Shown: positions 1 through 15,800, counted from the first letter of the stretch. The stretch is 64,000 nt of DNA from Rhineura floridana (GCF_030035675.1 NC_084481.1:119253517-119317516), one strand, 5' to 3'. The notes: generated from the sequence alone by a model not told the origin. Program-made: numbers and translations.

Positions 1-139
1 TAGCTTCACTTATAAGAGTGAAGTCCTTAAATTAATTGGCCATTGTATAGATAAGTACTTTCTTTTTTAAGTCCTGAGTCTATTACCAATCAGTTTCATT
101 GGATAACTGTGTTATGGGAGAGACAAAAAAACCAAAATC

Positions 140-985
140 AATCAGTTCTTTCTACACCATGCATAACTTTATAGATCTCTATCAGGTCCTGTCCCACCCA
201 ATTCATTTCTTTTGTTTTTAAGTTAAGGACCCCAAACACTTTAGCCTCTGCTTCTTAAAGGGAAGATGCTCTAGTCCCCTAATAATCTTGCTTTCCCTTT
301 TCTTCACCTTTTCCACCTCTATGATGTCCTTTGGGGTGGGGTGATCAAAAATACATAGTATTCCAGATGTGGCCACACTGTGGGTTTATATCAGGGTAAT
401 GTACTGGCCTCTTCGTTATCATTCCCTTTCCTAATAATTCCCAGCATAGAATTGTCCTTTACTAGTGTGTGCACAGAATCAATGTTTTCATTAGCGGTTC
501 TCCATGATCCCAATGTCTTTTTCCCAGTCATTTGTATACTGTTTTATTGTATATGTGAATCTAGATAATTTTTATCCTAATGTATAACACCTTAAACTTG
601 CTTACATTAAATCTCATTTGCCGTTTTGTGCAAATGCCTGCACTTCATTTGGAGAGATTCTTTTGGCACTCCTCATGATCAGTTTGAGTTTTCACCATCT
701 TGAATAATTTGCTGACAACTGCAGACTTAGCCACTTTTCCTGCAAATCTTGCTCTTTGGACCATTTATGAACAAGTTAAATGGCACCCGTCCCAAGACAG
801 ATCCTTGAGGGTTCCTATACTACATTTCCTTGTGAACAATCCATTCCTGCCCTATGCTTCCTGTTTTTTCAGCAGTTTACCCATCCGTAAGGGGACCGTT
901 TCTCCTATCTATGACTGCTAAGATTATAGTAAGGGACTTTGTCAAAAGTTAGAATTTCCTCCTGAGTATAACTTAGGGCTTGGTA
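140..985 (-). repeat. Old L3/CR1-type LINE fragment
   Basis: The + strand is the reverse complement of a decayed reverse transcriptase. On the minus strand a KAFDKV-like motif (near 935-960) comes first and a degenerate PQGS region follows (near 800-830), the order found in the CR1/L3 clade. No long frame survives on the coding strand. The open frame at 700-921 (+) is antisense to it. Confidence 0.65.
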
Positions 986-1701
986 TTTGACTTGTCAAAA
1001 AAGATTTGGTCTATGAGTGATGTCTCATTGGACGTGAACCCAACAGAGGTTAAGCCTGTATTTTATTCTAGTATCGAAATTAATAGAACTTGAAGTATTT
1101 AACTTTTATGCCATTCCTGCTTATTTTAGTGAACGTACAGCCAACTATGTTTTTTTAGGACCTTATTGTGTATGTATTCTTAAAATGAAGGTTTGTAGTA
1201 ATTATATAGTAAAGCTCATGGGGCATCTAAATAACAATTCATAACTGGATATCTATACTGCTACTGCTGTGTTCAAACCACATTTGCTACTCATATGTCC
1301 TGCTTTATAACACTGACGGTGTAATCCTGTATATGCTTATTTAAATACTTAATACTGAATAGACATAGGGGACTGCAGCTTTGGTACATGTAAACATTTT
1401 GTTAAGGTTAGTACCACTCTTCCAGCCGTGTAAATAAGCTGACAAAAGTTACTAGCCTCAGCTGTATGAAATTTCTGGATAACTGTGGCTACCAGGAGAG
1501 TTGTTAAACACAAGGCTACGCTGTTCCCCTTGAATTTGGCTGTATATGTTTGTACGTCTGTTGCATCCTTTTCAATACAGGACATTGTTCTACAGAGTTC
1601 AGTACAATACATAATTTTGATGGAAAACTTTGGGGGCTACTCTTGGGCTACATGTAGAAGCATAGTTATAAATTAGTTTTATTAATGGATTTATTTTCTA
1701 G
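986..1701. other. COPB1 upstream intron, no recognised feature
   Basis: AT-rich DNA between the LINE fragment and the first coding exon, ending in the inferred acceptor. I see no gene or recognisable repeat. Confidence 0.5.
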
Positions 1702-1760
1702 AGTTCGCGACGCATCTTTAAAAAGCTCTTGCATTGCGAGAGCTTTGGTAAGGAGACACA
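1702..1760 (+). other. COPB1: COPB1 5' UTR part of the first coding exon
   Basis: A pyrimidine-rich acceptor ends with AG at 1700-1701, followed by 59 bases up to the ATG at 1761. Mammalian COPB1 has a non-coding first exon, so DNA before 1702 is probably intron 1 and the promoter lies left of the window. The exact acceptor is inferred. Confidence 0.6.
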
Positions 1761-4700
1761 ATGACAGCTGCAGAGAATGTATGTTATACGTTAATTATCG
1801 TTCCAATGGACTCAGAGCCACCATCTGAAATAAGCTTGAAGAACGACTTAGGTAAGTAATGCTTTCTGGACTACTTTTTGGTAGTTAGGTGTGTATTTAT
1901 TTCAAATATTTAAGTTACATATGGTGCCATAGTGGCAGTGAGAATTGTGTACAAAAAGAAATAAAAATTATAAAATGATAATCCTTTAAACATTAAAAAG
2001 CTGTGAAACAGTCTTCAAATACTAAAACCAACTAAACTAACTAAAGTATATAGCGGTGGCTTAATCAGTTAACAGGCCACACGTCGATGAGAGGAGAAGA
2101 TCCTTCAGGTCCACTGCACAAAAGATGGGAGGCAGAGTAGGCATTTTACAGAGCAGACAGTGATGAATGACAGGTTAAACCTCAATGCCTTCTGCACTCT
2201 TTTGGAGCTGTACTTCAAAAAGGAGTTGCAGAAAAAGTGCAAGCATTGCTGAGCAGGTGTTGCTACTTTTGCATGTGTTCTACAGTATGCAGCTCTTGCG
2301 CATTACAGCCATAGAGGAGCCACCGTTTGGAAATTTTCCAAGCATCCACTTGTGTGGTGAATGTCTAAGAATTTGCCATAAATGGAATTGTCTTCACTGA
2401 CAAACAGCTCAGTAACATGAGGCATGTGGAAACCCAACAGTTTTTACCCAACAATGCTTCCACTTTCCTGTCACCTGCATGTTCTTTTGGTTGGATTATA
2501 TAGCACACCATCCTGCCAGATGTTTTGGATTTCAACTCCAAATCAACCCTAGCCAAAATAGGCCATGCTGATGGGAGCTTTGGTCCAAAGCATCTGGAGA
2601 GTACCAGGTTGGTGAAGGCTGCAGTTCACTGTGTCAAAGTGTGGAAGCCTTTCAAACAGTCTCCCATGTAGTGATTATCATGTCACAAAATGTAGCCAGA
2701 ATGATGGTATGCAATACAACAAAAATTAAGAATTGTTGTGCTAACATATTGGGTGCTTAACTTTCATGTTAACTTACACAACTTCTTTTGTCTAACAGAA
2801 AAAGGAGATGTGAAGTCTAAGACAGAGGCCTTGAAGAAAGTAATCATAATGATTTTAAATGGTGAAAAGCTACCAGGACTTTTGATGACTATTATTCGTT
2901 TTGTGCTGCCTCTTCAAGACCACACCATCAAAAAACTGCTTTTAGTATTTTGGGAGATTGTTCCCAAGACCACTCCAGATGGTAGACTGTTGCAAGAAAT
3001 GATCCTTGTTTGTGATGCCTACAGAAAGGTTAATCTTCTATTTATTGTATTTGTGGCATAGAACCATAATATCTGATTGACATAATGTGTGATCAGCCAC
3101 AATTTCACCAGAATATACAGTTTTATACTTCTAATTTCCTCTGTTTTGAATAGGCCATTATTAGGTGAGTTTGCTGACCAGCTGCAGAATTGCTTCTAGT
3201 ATTTTGTTTCACTAGAATCGTATGCCAGCGTAGGGCTTACTTCTGTGTTTCAGAATTTATTCAGGATGTCCCACTGAAAGCAGCAAGCTGCCAACTTAGT
3301 TTCTTGTCTGCTCACATTATTCTTGTGACATATAATTGATTTGATCATAAACTTGAAATACAAGCCCACCTCTATAATAGATTCTTACATTTTTATCATG
3401 GTTGGAACTGCCAAAATTGAGAAACAAATTACTATGAGTAGAATTAAATTAACACCAATTAAGCAGTCAGACTTGCATTTCTTGGCTTATTAAACTGAAA
3501 TTTGCATAAACCTTGTGCCCACCTGCTCCATCCTTGCACATTCTCTCTTCTCTTGCCTTCTCGGCACACTGCAGTTGAAGACTTCCTAGATGAACGTACT
3601 TTCCTGTTACATCTGAACTGGGAAACTATAGTTCAGAGCATGGTTTGAATCTGGTTTGTTCTGATTGCGGTAATTATAGTTTGCGAATTCAGATGTAATC
3701 AGACACCATGATTAATTCATCCTGGAAGTTTTCAGTTGCAGCACACCAAGGAGATGTCAGAAAAATCTGGCTTTGTAACAGAAGTTTATTTATTTATATT
3801 TTTTATTATTTAATTTATATCCCACCCTTCCTCCCAGCAGAAGCCCAGGGCAGCAAACAAAAGCAGTAAAAACACTTTAAAACATCACAACAACAGACCT
3901 TAAAATACATTAAAAAAAACTTTAAAAACATTATTTAAAAAAGCTGTAAAAACATCTTAAATAAAAAGGGTTAAAAAACATTGTTTGGGGGGAAATGTTT
4001 TTTAAAAAATATTAAAAGCAATTCCAACACAGATGCAGACTGGGATAGGTCTTAACTTAAAAGGCTTGTTGAAAGAGGAAAGTCTTCAATAGGCGCCAAA
4101 AAGATAACAGAGATGGTGCCTGCCTAATATTTAAAGGGAGGGAATTCCACATGGTAGGTGCCATCACACTAAAGGTCCGTTTCCTATGTTGTGCAGAACG
4201 GACCTCCTGATAAGATGGTATCTGCAGGAGGCCCTCGCCTACAAAGCTCAGTGATTGACTGGGTATATAAGGGGTAAGACAGTCTTTCAGGTATCCTGAT
4301 CCCAAGCTGTATAGGGCTTTGTACACCAGAACTAGAACCTTGAACTTGGCCCAGTAGCAAATGGGCAGCCAGTGCAATTATTTCAGCAGTGAGATGACAT
4401 GTTGGCAATACCCTGCCCCAGTGAGCAGTCTCGCCGCTGCAGTTTGCACCAGCTGCAACTTCCAGACCAGCCTCATGAGTAGCCCTACATAGAGCGCATT
4501 ACAGTAATCCAGCCTGGAGGTTACCAGTGCGTGGACAACAGTGGTCAGGCTATCCCAGTCCAGAAACGGCCGCAGCTGTCTTAGCTGCAGCTGATAAAAG
4601 GCACTCCTAGCCACTGAGGTTACCTGGGCCTCTAGGGACAAAGATGTATCCAGGAGCACCCCCAGACTACGAACATGCTCTTTCAGAGGGAGTACGACCC

Positions 4701-7700
4701 CATCCAAAGTAGGCAACCGACCAATCATCCGAACTCAGGAACCACCAACCCACAGTGCCTCCATCTTGCTAGGATTCAGCCTCTGTTTATTGGCCCTCAT
4801 CCAGCCCACCACCAAGTCCAGGCAGCGGTCCATGGCTTGCACGGCCTCTCCCGATTCAGATGTTATGGAGAAATAGAGCTGCATATCATCAGCATATTGC
4901 TGACACCTCACCCCAAATCTGATGACTCCTCCCAAGGGCTTCATATAGATGTTAAACACCATGGGGGACAAGATGGTACCCTGTGGCACCCCACAGCACA
5001 GCTGCCAGGGGGCCGAAAGACAGTCACCCAATGCTATTCTCTGAGAGCGACCTTGGAGATAGGATCAGAACCACTGTAAAACAGTACCTCCAATACCCAT
5101 CTCACCAAGTCGGCCCAGAAGGATACCATGGCCAATGGTATCAAAAGCCACTGAGAGATCAAGTAAGAATAACAGGGTTGCACTCCCCCTGTCCTTCTCC
5201 TGATAAAGGTTATCCATCAGGGCGACCAAGGCCGATTCAGTCCCATAACCAGGCCTGAACCCAGACTGGGATGGGTCAAGATAATCTGTTTCATCCAAGA
5301 GTACTTGCAGTTGCTGTGCCACAACCCTCTCAATCACCTTCCCTAAGAAGGGGGTATTTGTAACCGGTCGGTAGTTGTCACAAACCAATGGGTCCAGGAT
5401 GGGCTTTTTCAGGAGTGGTCAGATCACTGCCTCTTCTTCCCATCTTAGCATCTGCTCAGATCTCTATAAAAATGTCCTTATCAGATGCCCAGTTTGAGAA
5501 CCCTGGCTGTAGAAATATCTATTCTGTGCTATGTGCAGTTGAATTGCTGTGTTCTTTATTCTTCAACTTTATTTTTAATGGGTCAGTATGTTTTAATTAC
5601 CCACTAGTGCTCCATCTTTGGATAACAGGTGCCTTATAACATTTCAGAAAAGTTAATATACCCTGGGTCTGTGTGGTGTGCAGAGCAATTCTTGTTCTAT
5701 AGCTAATACTGCTCAAGTGTTTTTTGCTGCACATAGCCACTTAATGGAAGTACTTTGGAGAATATAATTTTAGAGTTCTTTTTTTTAATCCTAAATATTG
5801 TTGAAAGTCCAATAAATCTTTGTCAAAGTTTTTTAAGAACTGAAAAAACAGCTTTCTGTGAACTATAAACAAGCTATTATCCTCAGAATGGAAATGCAGT
5901 GGCTTTTATCCAAAGATCCTGTAAGTGTGTAAGTAGAAGACATTTTTGTCCTGTTCTGTTTATTTAAAGCTACTCTTTGGACCAAGATGTGGCTTTATAG
6001 GAAAAGTGAGTGTCAAATTTCTATTATATTAGCTTTTGTTCACATTAGGGAGGTTTAGATGATGTAAGAAGACTGGAATGTAATTGTACTTGGTTTCCAA
6101 ATACACAAAACATCTTGATTTTGTTGTGTCAGGATCTTCAGCATCCAAACGAGTTCATCAGAGGCTCCACTCTTCGTTTCCTTTGCAAGCTTAAAGAAGC
6201 AGAACTACTGGAACCATTAATGCCAGCTATTCGTGCATGTCTGGAACATCGCCATAGCTATGTGCGCAGAAATGCAGTCCTTGCAATCTATACTATTTAC
6301 AGGTAAATTCTGCAAATTTACCAGATGCGCTAGCTGCCAGGTCAGGAACATACCAACACTATATCTTTTTTTTAAAAAATCCAAGTGACAATCTAAAATT
6401 ATGCTTTTCATTTTAATGCTTCATATATCTCCCTGTTTAATGTATGAACCCTATTTGCAGTGTTTAAGCAAAGGACCTTTAGAAATATAGCTACATTTTC
6501 CTTGTTTCTCTTTAGCATTTCATGATTATCCATCCCAAGCATTTCAGTTTTTAATCAATTATTTATTTATATTTTCTAAAGAAAATTTAGTAATTATATA
6601 ATGATCAAATTATAAAATCAAACATTGCTCATCATTAGTAAAAACTCAAAATCTTATTTCAGTTTATAAAATGGGTAACAAAATAATTCACAATTTTTAT
6701 CTGTTGTGGTTCTTATATTGTGGATTGGGCACCCCACTTCAGTTGCTACTTTTAGCACATAAATGTTTATAAATATTTTTGAGTTTGGTTTATATTGTTA
6801 TTGCTAACCTAGCACATGCTGCATTGGAATGTTACTTATCAAAGGCCTTTTTTCATTTTCATGTGTAAGAGTTAAATCAAATATGGAAAGTAGTCTAATT
6901 CATCTGATCTTTATGGGTGAGACTGTGTGTTGTGTCAGTGAATGCAATGCAACTTCTCCTTCCTCTCCTTCCCCCCTGCAGTTTCCTTCACTCCCCATTA
7001 GCTTTGTAGTGTTCCCCGACCTTCCCAAGTGGATTTGGGGGGGCACACAGGGAGGAGAGGAAGGGAGCGTCATGTTTACACAAGTAAAAGTCCATTGTGC
7101 AAGCTTGACACTCCAACTGGATATCATTCATTGACCTTAGAATTGAGCTGGCCAAATCTGTACTGATACCCCTCTACAAGTACACAGAAATCTGCAGACC
7201 TTGAGCTGCTTTGGTCACTGTGAAGAACAGATAATTACCACTTTCTGATAGCTTTTTATTCTATTTGTGATGGTTGTGAGCCGATGTATTACTCAGATTA
7301 ATGGAGAAATGACATTGAGCCGTTGTGACAAGTTAACATTGAACTTCATTTTGAGAATTGCTTATTTTAAATGTACTTTTTGGCTTGAGCTGATGTAAAC
7401 TAGGCTAAAATTAAATTGCAAGACTTAACTCAAGTGTTTATAGCTTATTAAATAAACTGAGACCACAATCCATAAAACCTCTTTATAGGTAGCTTTTTCT
7501 TTGCAGCACTGTATTGGAAAGTACTTTTTAAATGTTTCAGAGTGGCTTGCCAAGCAGTGCACAAGGAAAAGTTTGACGTTATCATGATCACTAGGAGTTT
7601 GCAGCGTAGCCTCCTGAATTTTAGCCTGGATATTGTTAAAATGTTACAGATTCACCTTCTTTATGGTCCTCTACATTTACAGACTTAAAGGAAAGTAAAT

Positions 7701-9823
7701 AGTTGTAATCCTGCAAAAATGGCATTAGATAAAATAATGGAGGGGAAATTGTCTATTTTGGGTTATCTTGCTGATGTTAGAATACAAAGACTGAGTGCAG
7801 AACAATGATTCTTTAACTTTTATTCAAAAGGCTACAACATCTACATTTTGTATTAATATAACCTTTGTCTGTGTTCTTTTAAAAGAAACTTTGAGCATCT
7901 TATACCTGATGCTCCTGAACTGATCCATGATTTTCTGGTGAATGAGAAAGATGCAAGCTGCAAAAGAAATGCCTTCATGATGCTTATTCATGCTGATCAG
8001 GTGAAAATAATGTCCCCCAGATCACTCTTAGTTTTGATTTATGCTTTAACCCTTGCTTTGCATTAACTTACATCTTATCACATCCCTGCTTGACCTTCAC
8101 TCATCCAGCTCCACCAACCCAAGCCATCTGACTGTCTGCTGCTCCTTCAGACAACTCCACGCTTTCTCCCTTTATGCCCCTTATGGTTGGAACTGTCTCC
8201 CAGAATGACTCTGATGCCATCTCTCTTTCTTCCGTCAAATTCCTCTTAAACACACACATTTTCTGTACTATCCCCTAGTCCCCTTACCCTACTGCCAGTA
8301 AGCCTAAGTATGTGCAACTGCAAGAATCACATATTCTTCCTTGTTTATCCAACTCCATTTCCTCCTCCCTTTTGTCTATTTCTAGATTGTAAATCCCTCG
8401 GGGCAGGGACCTATCCTTATTTTTCTAATGTGGCACATACATGGATGGGATTATATAAATAAAAATAAACTATTGTAAATGTGAGTGTCCCTGGTAAACT
8501 GAAAGGTGGGATATAAAATGTAACATGAATAAGTCACTTGAAAGTTGCTTTGGATTCACTTTTGTGAAGGAAAACGACTAACACATTTAATTAATAAATA
8601 AATGCTACTTTAAATTATAAATGAGAAATGGCAAAATTCATACTTGGAAATATTTTTGTGTTTGTTTCTAAAGGATCGAGCTTTGGATTACTTGAGCACC
8701 TGCATCGACCAAGTCCAGACATTTGGTGACATTCTACAACTCGTAATTGTGGAACTAATCTATAAGGTATAAGAATTGGCTTTTGGGGGCTGTTGCAAGG
8801 AGGAGAGGCCAGAAAAGCCATGTTCCACAAGCAGAGTTCTGCTTGCATTTTGTCAGATCCAAACTGTTGCATTTTTTAGAATATGATGTCATTTGCATGA
8901 GACTGCCATATTGGTTATATTCTTCATTTTGTTATTAGTAATGTTTGTAGGGTTCCCAACATTTATTCAACTTTTTTCGTGTGTTTTGCATAAGGGAACT
9001 AAGCAGCTGAGGATTTTTTAAAAAATGAAATGTCTGTTTCTCCTTCAGTGAGTGAACATTATTTCTGCATCTCTTATTTCCAAATCTAGGTTTGTCATGC
9101 TAATCCATCAGAAAGAGCCCGATTCATTCGTTGTATCTACAATTTACTGCAGTCATCAAGCCCTGCAGTAAAATATGAAGCAGCAGGGACACTAGTTACA
9201 CTTTCTAGTGCACCAACTGCAATCAAGGTACTGCAATGAATTGTGACATGCTAAAAGTGTTTTCTTAACTCTCCCTGATGTCAGTATCATATGGTATTCA
9301 GGTTTTTTAAGGCCTGTAACGGTATATAAAGGTTAAAAGCATCACACTGAAGTACATCTTTGTTTCTTGATTATTGGCACATGGATATGAACGTTGAATG
9401 AACCATTGTCCAATTTATAATTTCAAATAAAACATTCTGAGGCTTCTGTGGAGATCAGAGGCTCAGTAATCATTTAATGCAGTTTAATGATATTGCTCTT
9501 AAGTCAGGACTGAACTACATAATGGGTCCAGGTAGAAGGAAGCCAGTTTAAACTATGTGTTGTCCAGAGGTGCCATAGTAACAGAACACTTAAGTATCTT
9601 AATCTTCAAGTGAAGTACAGCATCTTATTTTGCAAATGGGTGCAAAATTGTGCTGCATTTTGCACATGTAATATACAATTGTGCTCTGAGTGTACATACC
9701 ATATTTCAGCCATACCTCAGTGTTGATGGAAACTGCTGTGTTGCAGCTGTCCATGCAAACTACCAGAGTATGCCAAACAGACAAATTAAATCAAAGGTCT
9801 CCTTTCTCTTGGGCAACTAAGAC

Positions 9824-9860
<37 letters not shown>

Positions 9861-12800
9861 TACATTTATAGACCACTTACTATCTAAAAGACCTTAAAGC
9901 GGTTTACAATTTACAATAAAAAAAATATCAAATTAATTTACAAAGCAAAATACATAAACAATATCCTTATACATAAACACAGTATAAAAGTCAGAATTCA
10001 CAAGGTAAGCCCGTAAGCCGCCCTCCCCGCTCTATAAAAGTGTCAGAAAACTGAAATTATGTTGACCATGGAGGAGGGCGACATGCAGGTAAAAGGTTAT
10101 CACTCCTCTGGTGCGGCTTGCCGCCATGTCTCTTGCCTCTGCTTCCTCCTGGGGGGGAGAGGGGAGCACCCGCCAGCTGCGAGGCTCCAGGACTCAAGCC
10201 TCAGCAGGCCTGTGTGTCCATTGTTCTGAAAGTGCTGGTAGAGGTGAAGAGAGAACCTTAGAAAATACACTTTAGAGAAACCATAGCATTCTTCTGCAAG
10301 CCATTTAAGTGTCTTCTGCTCTATGCTAATAGGTTTAAGTGCTGGCAAATGTTTTACAAGCTTGCCAATCTTCCTAAGTGTGTAACGTTTCCTGTTGGTT
10401 TGAAAATGCTTGTATTCTTTCCCCTGATCTGTTTTCTCAACTTGTATGCTTTTCCTATATCACAAATGGGAATGTTCAATGCATTTTCATTTTTTTTTTA
10501 ACTTAAGGCAGCCGCTCAGTGCTATATTGACCTGATTATTAAAGAAAGCGACAACAATGTGAAGCTCATTGTCTTGGATCGCTTGATTGAACTCAAAGAT
10601 CACCCAGCCCATGAAAGAGTACTACAGGTAGGCAATAAAGTACCAAGATTTACATCAGTAAAATCAAATGTTCATAGTGCATTGTGTAGAAATGATTGTT
10701 TTTGAAAGTGTAGGATTTTGTTTATATTATTGTATCTACAATTGTTAAAGCATGCAAAGTATCTTGATTGGTTGATGTGTGCAACAAATGGGTTTTTGAT
10801 GTGCTGATTAGAATTAAAAGCTGCCTTAGGAAGAGGCTGCTTAATCTTTTCCCCAATAATTGTTTTTTCTGCTCAAAATCCTGTACCTCCACCCCCCCTC
10901 CCCACCCCTGCTGCATTTTCCTTTCTTGGGGGGGGGGTCTGCATTTGTGAACACATGGAGGGGTGAGGGAAGTAACTGAAATAGGAAATACTGATTATAA
11001 AACAGTCCAGCAAGGGACACCTTAGGTAGCCCTTCTGTGCCTTAAAATCATAGCTTCAATGAAAATCGTAGCTTTTCATTATAAAAACAAAAACATTTGC
11101 TTTCTTGATTGCATTTGCAGGTAGCATCCTTCACAATTGTGTACAAGTCTGCCCTTTTTGCTTTCAAAACTGTTTAGAAATTCTTAATACTGCACAAATT
11201 AATTGTGCAAAATTGCATGAAAGTGCAATTTTTTAACTGATAATTCCATGTCTACAAATGAAGTGTATTTTATTTCAGGATTTGGTAATGGATATACTAA
11301 GAGTTCTGAGTACTCCAGATTTGGAAGTGCGCAAAAAGACCTTGCAGTTGGCTCTTGATCTTGTATCTTCCAGAAACGTAGAAGAGGTAAAACAGGCGAG
11401 ATTCTTTTTTTTCCACAGTTAAATCCTAAACCTGCGTACTCAAAAATAAGCCCGTCTGAATTCAGTTGAGCTTACTCTTGAAAAACTGTGCTTAGGATTT
11501 TAGCCTTAATCATATTTTATCTTGTCTGTCTTAAAAATCCATAATCATTTTGTGTTTTGTTTCTGTCTAGCTGGTGATCGTTTTGAAGAAAGAAGTAATT
11601 AAAACAAATAATGTGACAGAACATGAAGACACTGATAAATACAGACAGTTGCTTGTTCGGACATTACATTCTTGTAGCGTCCGGTTCCCTGATATGGCTG
11701 CAAATGTCATTCCTGTGGTATGCAACTCATTCAACTTTTCCCCCCATTCCGCAATTCTTGTTACACTTAACGTGCAATAACTTTTAGTTTAACTTACACT
11801 AGCCCTATAAACCTTATGCAGGGCTAATTATTTTAGCCCACATTTTTTTTCTGCTTTGTAACTTTGTTCGTTTCCTGTTTGTTTTTCAGTATAAATTACT
11901 TAAAATAATTTAATACTAATTCTCATAATTTTATTTTCAGTTAGTTACATTATTATAGGTTTTCTTTTTAACGGGAGTAGTAGTTTGACGAATAAAATTT
12001 ATTGTTGCCAGAAGGTATCTAGACAAACTTATGCATTTTTAAACAAGAAATTGGCATGTGTCACTATGAATTACAAATGCTCAAGAACAACTTTATTCAG
12101 TCAGAATGCGCTAAATCCACTAGGATTCTTTTTGTGCCCAAGTTTTACTGAAATTAATGTGATTTGGGCCAGAGTTACTACCATCTCTATGTTTGGGTTG
12201 CTCTTACATTATTGGCCCCTATGCATGAGAACCTGCTGTTGAATTGTGCCCTAAATGCCACCTTGTTCATTGTATCATGACTGGCAGAAAAGGTTGATCC
12301 TGAAGCACTTTTAAACTGGTGCAGTCAATCCATATCCTTCTAGTTCTTGTATTAGCCACTAGGATGCTGATCTTTCTAATTGTATGGCATGTTTACCCTT
12401 GTCCTAGTTGATGGAGTTCCTAAGTGATTACAATGAAGCTGCAGCTGCTGATGTGTTGGAGTTTGTGCGAGAAGCCATCCAGCGTTTCGATAATCTCAGA
12501 CCGCTTATTGTAGAGAAGATGCTGGACGTGTTCCATTCTATTAAATCTGTCAAGTAAGTTTAATGTATACCTGACGTAGGCAACGCTTAACTACTTGGAT
12601 TTAAAGATATTGTGTTCATTATACCATCAGAGTTGTTAAAATGGGGAGCTAGTTGACGAAAATGAACTGGGTGCAGATGTCTGGACAAAACCTAACAATA
12701 AGAATTACTTTTATTATTTAAGGGGTTTTTTTTTGCCTCTGAACAGATGTGAAAATAAATTTCATTTCTGTTGCATTGAGTAAAACTTAGTGATCTAAAT

Positions 12801-15800
12801 CACATTTGTATGAGATGTGTCGCCTTTATGTTTATCATAGAATAGTATTAATAGTGGAGTTTAAATCTGAAGTAATTGGGCAGTTAATCTGTTCCTGTGA
12901 AAAGATCACTGAAGCAGCAAGTGGCTGTTCTTAAATTACGAACATACTATGATTCAGGGCATAATGTTCATTCGTAGGGTATTCTGTGTAACCAGGGGCA
13001 ATCTTGATGAAGACTTGGTATCTGTGCAGTACATTTTTAACATCTGTCCAACATTTGTAGTGCAGATACTCAGTAATCCTGCTTCTCCAATTTTCAAAAG
13101 CAGCTTGAGCTGCTGGGAAGGAAACCCAGATATGTTCATTTATCTGGTATGTGCTGTCTCTGGTTGGGGAAGCAATATTGAAAGGTCACTCAGGCTGCCA
13201 TCCTATCCACACTTTGCATTGGAGTGAGTCCCACAAAGCTTACTCTAAGTGAATATGCATGGGATTATGCTGATAGTTCATCTTCTGGCCCTTGCAATTA
13301 ATTGTTGACAAACTATTTGCATGTCTGTTCTTTACTCACTTTCTCTCCACTGATACCAGCCCTGCCACTGCAGGGCTTTTCTCCTTTAAAATCCTCCTCC
13401 TGCATTCCTTCTGTTCCTGCAACACCTTTTCTGCCCCTAGGAAAGAGATCTATAGTGGTGACTGAGAGAGCGATTGGGGTAGGAGAGTGTTCTTCCCTCA
13501 TGTGTTTACCTGTGGGCAATTGATACTTCTGCTGAACAGATCAGTTGACAATTGAGCCTATGCCAAGTAAAAATGAATAATTTTGATAGGCTAGTTAGTT
13601 CCTTTTGAACCAGAATGGCTGTTGTGCCCATGAAATGTGTAAGGCTGCCGTATGAATCGATTATCAGTATAAAATTACAAGGCTGATTTTTTGTTGTGCT
13701 TTACAGAATTTATCGTGGAGCACTTTGGATCCTTGGAGAATACTGTAGCACAAAGGAAGATATACAGAGTGTCATGACAGAAGTCCGTAGATCACTGGGA
13801 GAGGTATGTGTCTGTATTGTTAATCAAAATCTGTTTTTCTGTTTTTGTACATTTCAGAGAAAAATAAACTTTTGAAAGACTCTTACAGGATTTTGAAATG
13901 GGTTGCAGTTGCTGATTTCTTGCGAATGTTTTCATTGGAGGAATACATAAAAACAATATCATGCTAATGCCAACTAGTAATTTCTGCTAAATAAATGAAT
14001 CACAGCTTCATTATATTGAAGTTATAATTGATAGCCTCATTAACAGATGATAGAACAAGGGGTGTGGTTTATGATAAGAGATAAATTATATGAGCCTGCT
14101 TATAGAAGGAGACTTTGTTTTCTGTGAGCCATCTGAAACAATATAGCAAAAGTCAAGAATTGTTTTCAGGCTGAAGTTTATGCAGTTACGTTTTTTAACA
14201 ATCTCCTTGCTAATCTTTCAGATCCCAATAGTAGAATCTGAAATCAAGAAAGAAACTGGTGAGCTGAAGCCTGAGGAGGAAATCACTGTGGGTCCTGTCC
14301 AAAAACTGGTTACTGAAATGGGAACATATGCTACACAGAGTGCCCTTAGTAGTTCCAGGACTGCCAAAAAGGAAGAAGACAGGTGATTTGGCTCTTGCCT
14401 TTGTTAGCAGTGGGTGATATCCAATTGGTACCATTGTGTGAGTTCAAGGGCTTTTGATCCTGGAAGAGGTAGGGAGGTGATATTTCCTGATTCACCCAGC
14501 AGCCCCTGAAAATTTGTTTGGGGGAGGGCCTGGAAGCTGCTGTGGGAAGGCGAAATTGGGGAAAATCTCCCCTCCTCTTCTGGGAGCATTTGTATCACCT
14601 GGCAAAATAGCACTGGGAGCAGTATACCACCCAGTATTTATATAAACGTATTCTTGGGGGGGGGAGCCAATGTTTGTACAAGTCTGCCAGTGCCATTCAG
14701 TTGATTTAGTCAAAAATGTATACCTTACTTTTCTACTCCAGAAAGAGGCTTGCAAAATATGAAAATAAGTATAAAAATAGTGATCCATCATTAAAACACA
14801 ATAGCCAGACTAAAACAGCTTTAAAAAGCAGGAAGACAAAGAGCCACAGTGACTGTGATTGTATTGTACCTGATATTCTTTCTGCTCCTTTGTTAAGCAT
14901 GTAATCTCTCTGATCTTACTACCTTTCCAGTAATGGCACTTGCTTGTACAGACTGCAGCAGTTATTACCTGTGAATACTGGACAGAAGAGGGTGCTCTGT
15001 CCTTACTGACATTTGGTCAGAAGAGAGTATATTGTTTCAAGTTTTTAAGGAACAATATTCTTTACAGAATTCCTGGGAGCCTTTTAGTCTCTTAGCAAGC
15101 AAGGAGAAGTTGAAAAGCATACCACTGGCAGCAGGCATTGAGTTCGGATGGGATATCTACAAGTTGGCAGTGAGTCCTGCTGAGTCATTGGAGAACAGAA
15201 TCTGGTTGCAGTGGCACAGGGCATGTACACAGTGCTTCGACAAAACAAAGAGTTGTTTGCAGCTTGAGCAAAGCTGCTTACCAAAAAAACCCCAAGTCCC
15301 TACAGTCCCAGTAATATGGGGTGGAATGTTCTTGTTTTGTAGAAATTCATTGTTTCATAAAATTAATTAGTAACTTAATAAATGGGTATAATGCCAGTCA
15401 ACCTGTGCAACTGGAAAAACTACAGTACCAATCAAACTTAAATCAAAGACGTAATTTAGGTTCTCTTCCACGGATGACTGTCCCTAGGAAGTGCATGCTT
15501 TTCTGCGCACTGCTCTTGAGGCATGATAAAATTACCATGTTAGCAGTTTTCAACATTTTTATTTCCCCTCATTAAAATCTAAACAATGCTTGCAAAAAGA
15601 CACTCGGGCAAAGCAAATTTCTCACTTCCTCAACCCCACTGGACCCCCTGAAAAGCTTCTGAGTGATAGGAGACCCCCAAGAAAAACCTGAAAAGTGGGA
15701 TGGGAGACAGCAAGAGGAAGAGATGGGGGGGAAATGGAAGATGGGAAATGGAAGATAAGGCCCGGAAATGGCTCTGCACTTATATGCCTATTCTTAAAGA

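Noticed and set aside
6829-7134. Extra COPB1 exon in intron 3
   Set aside because: Exons before and after join in frame to give the known protein, and this frame has no match to beta-COP.
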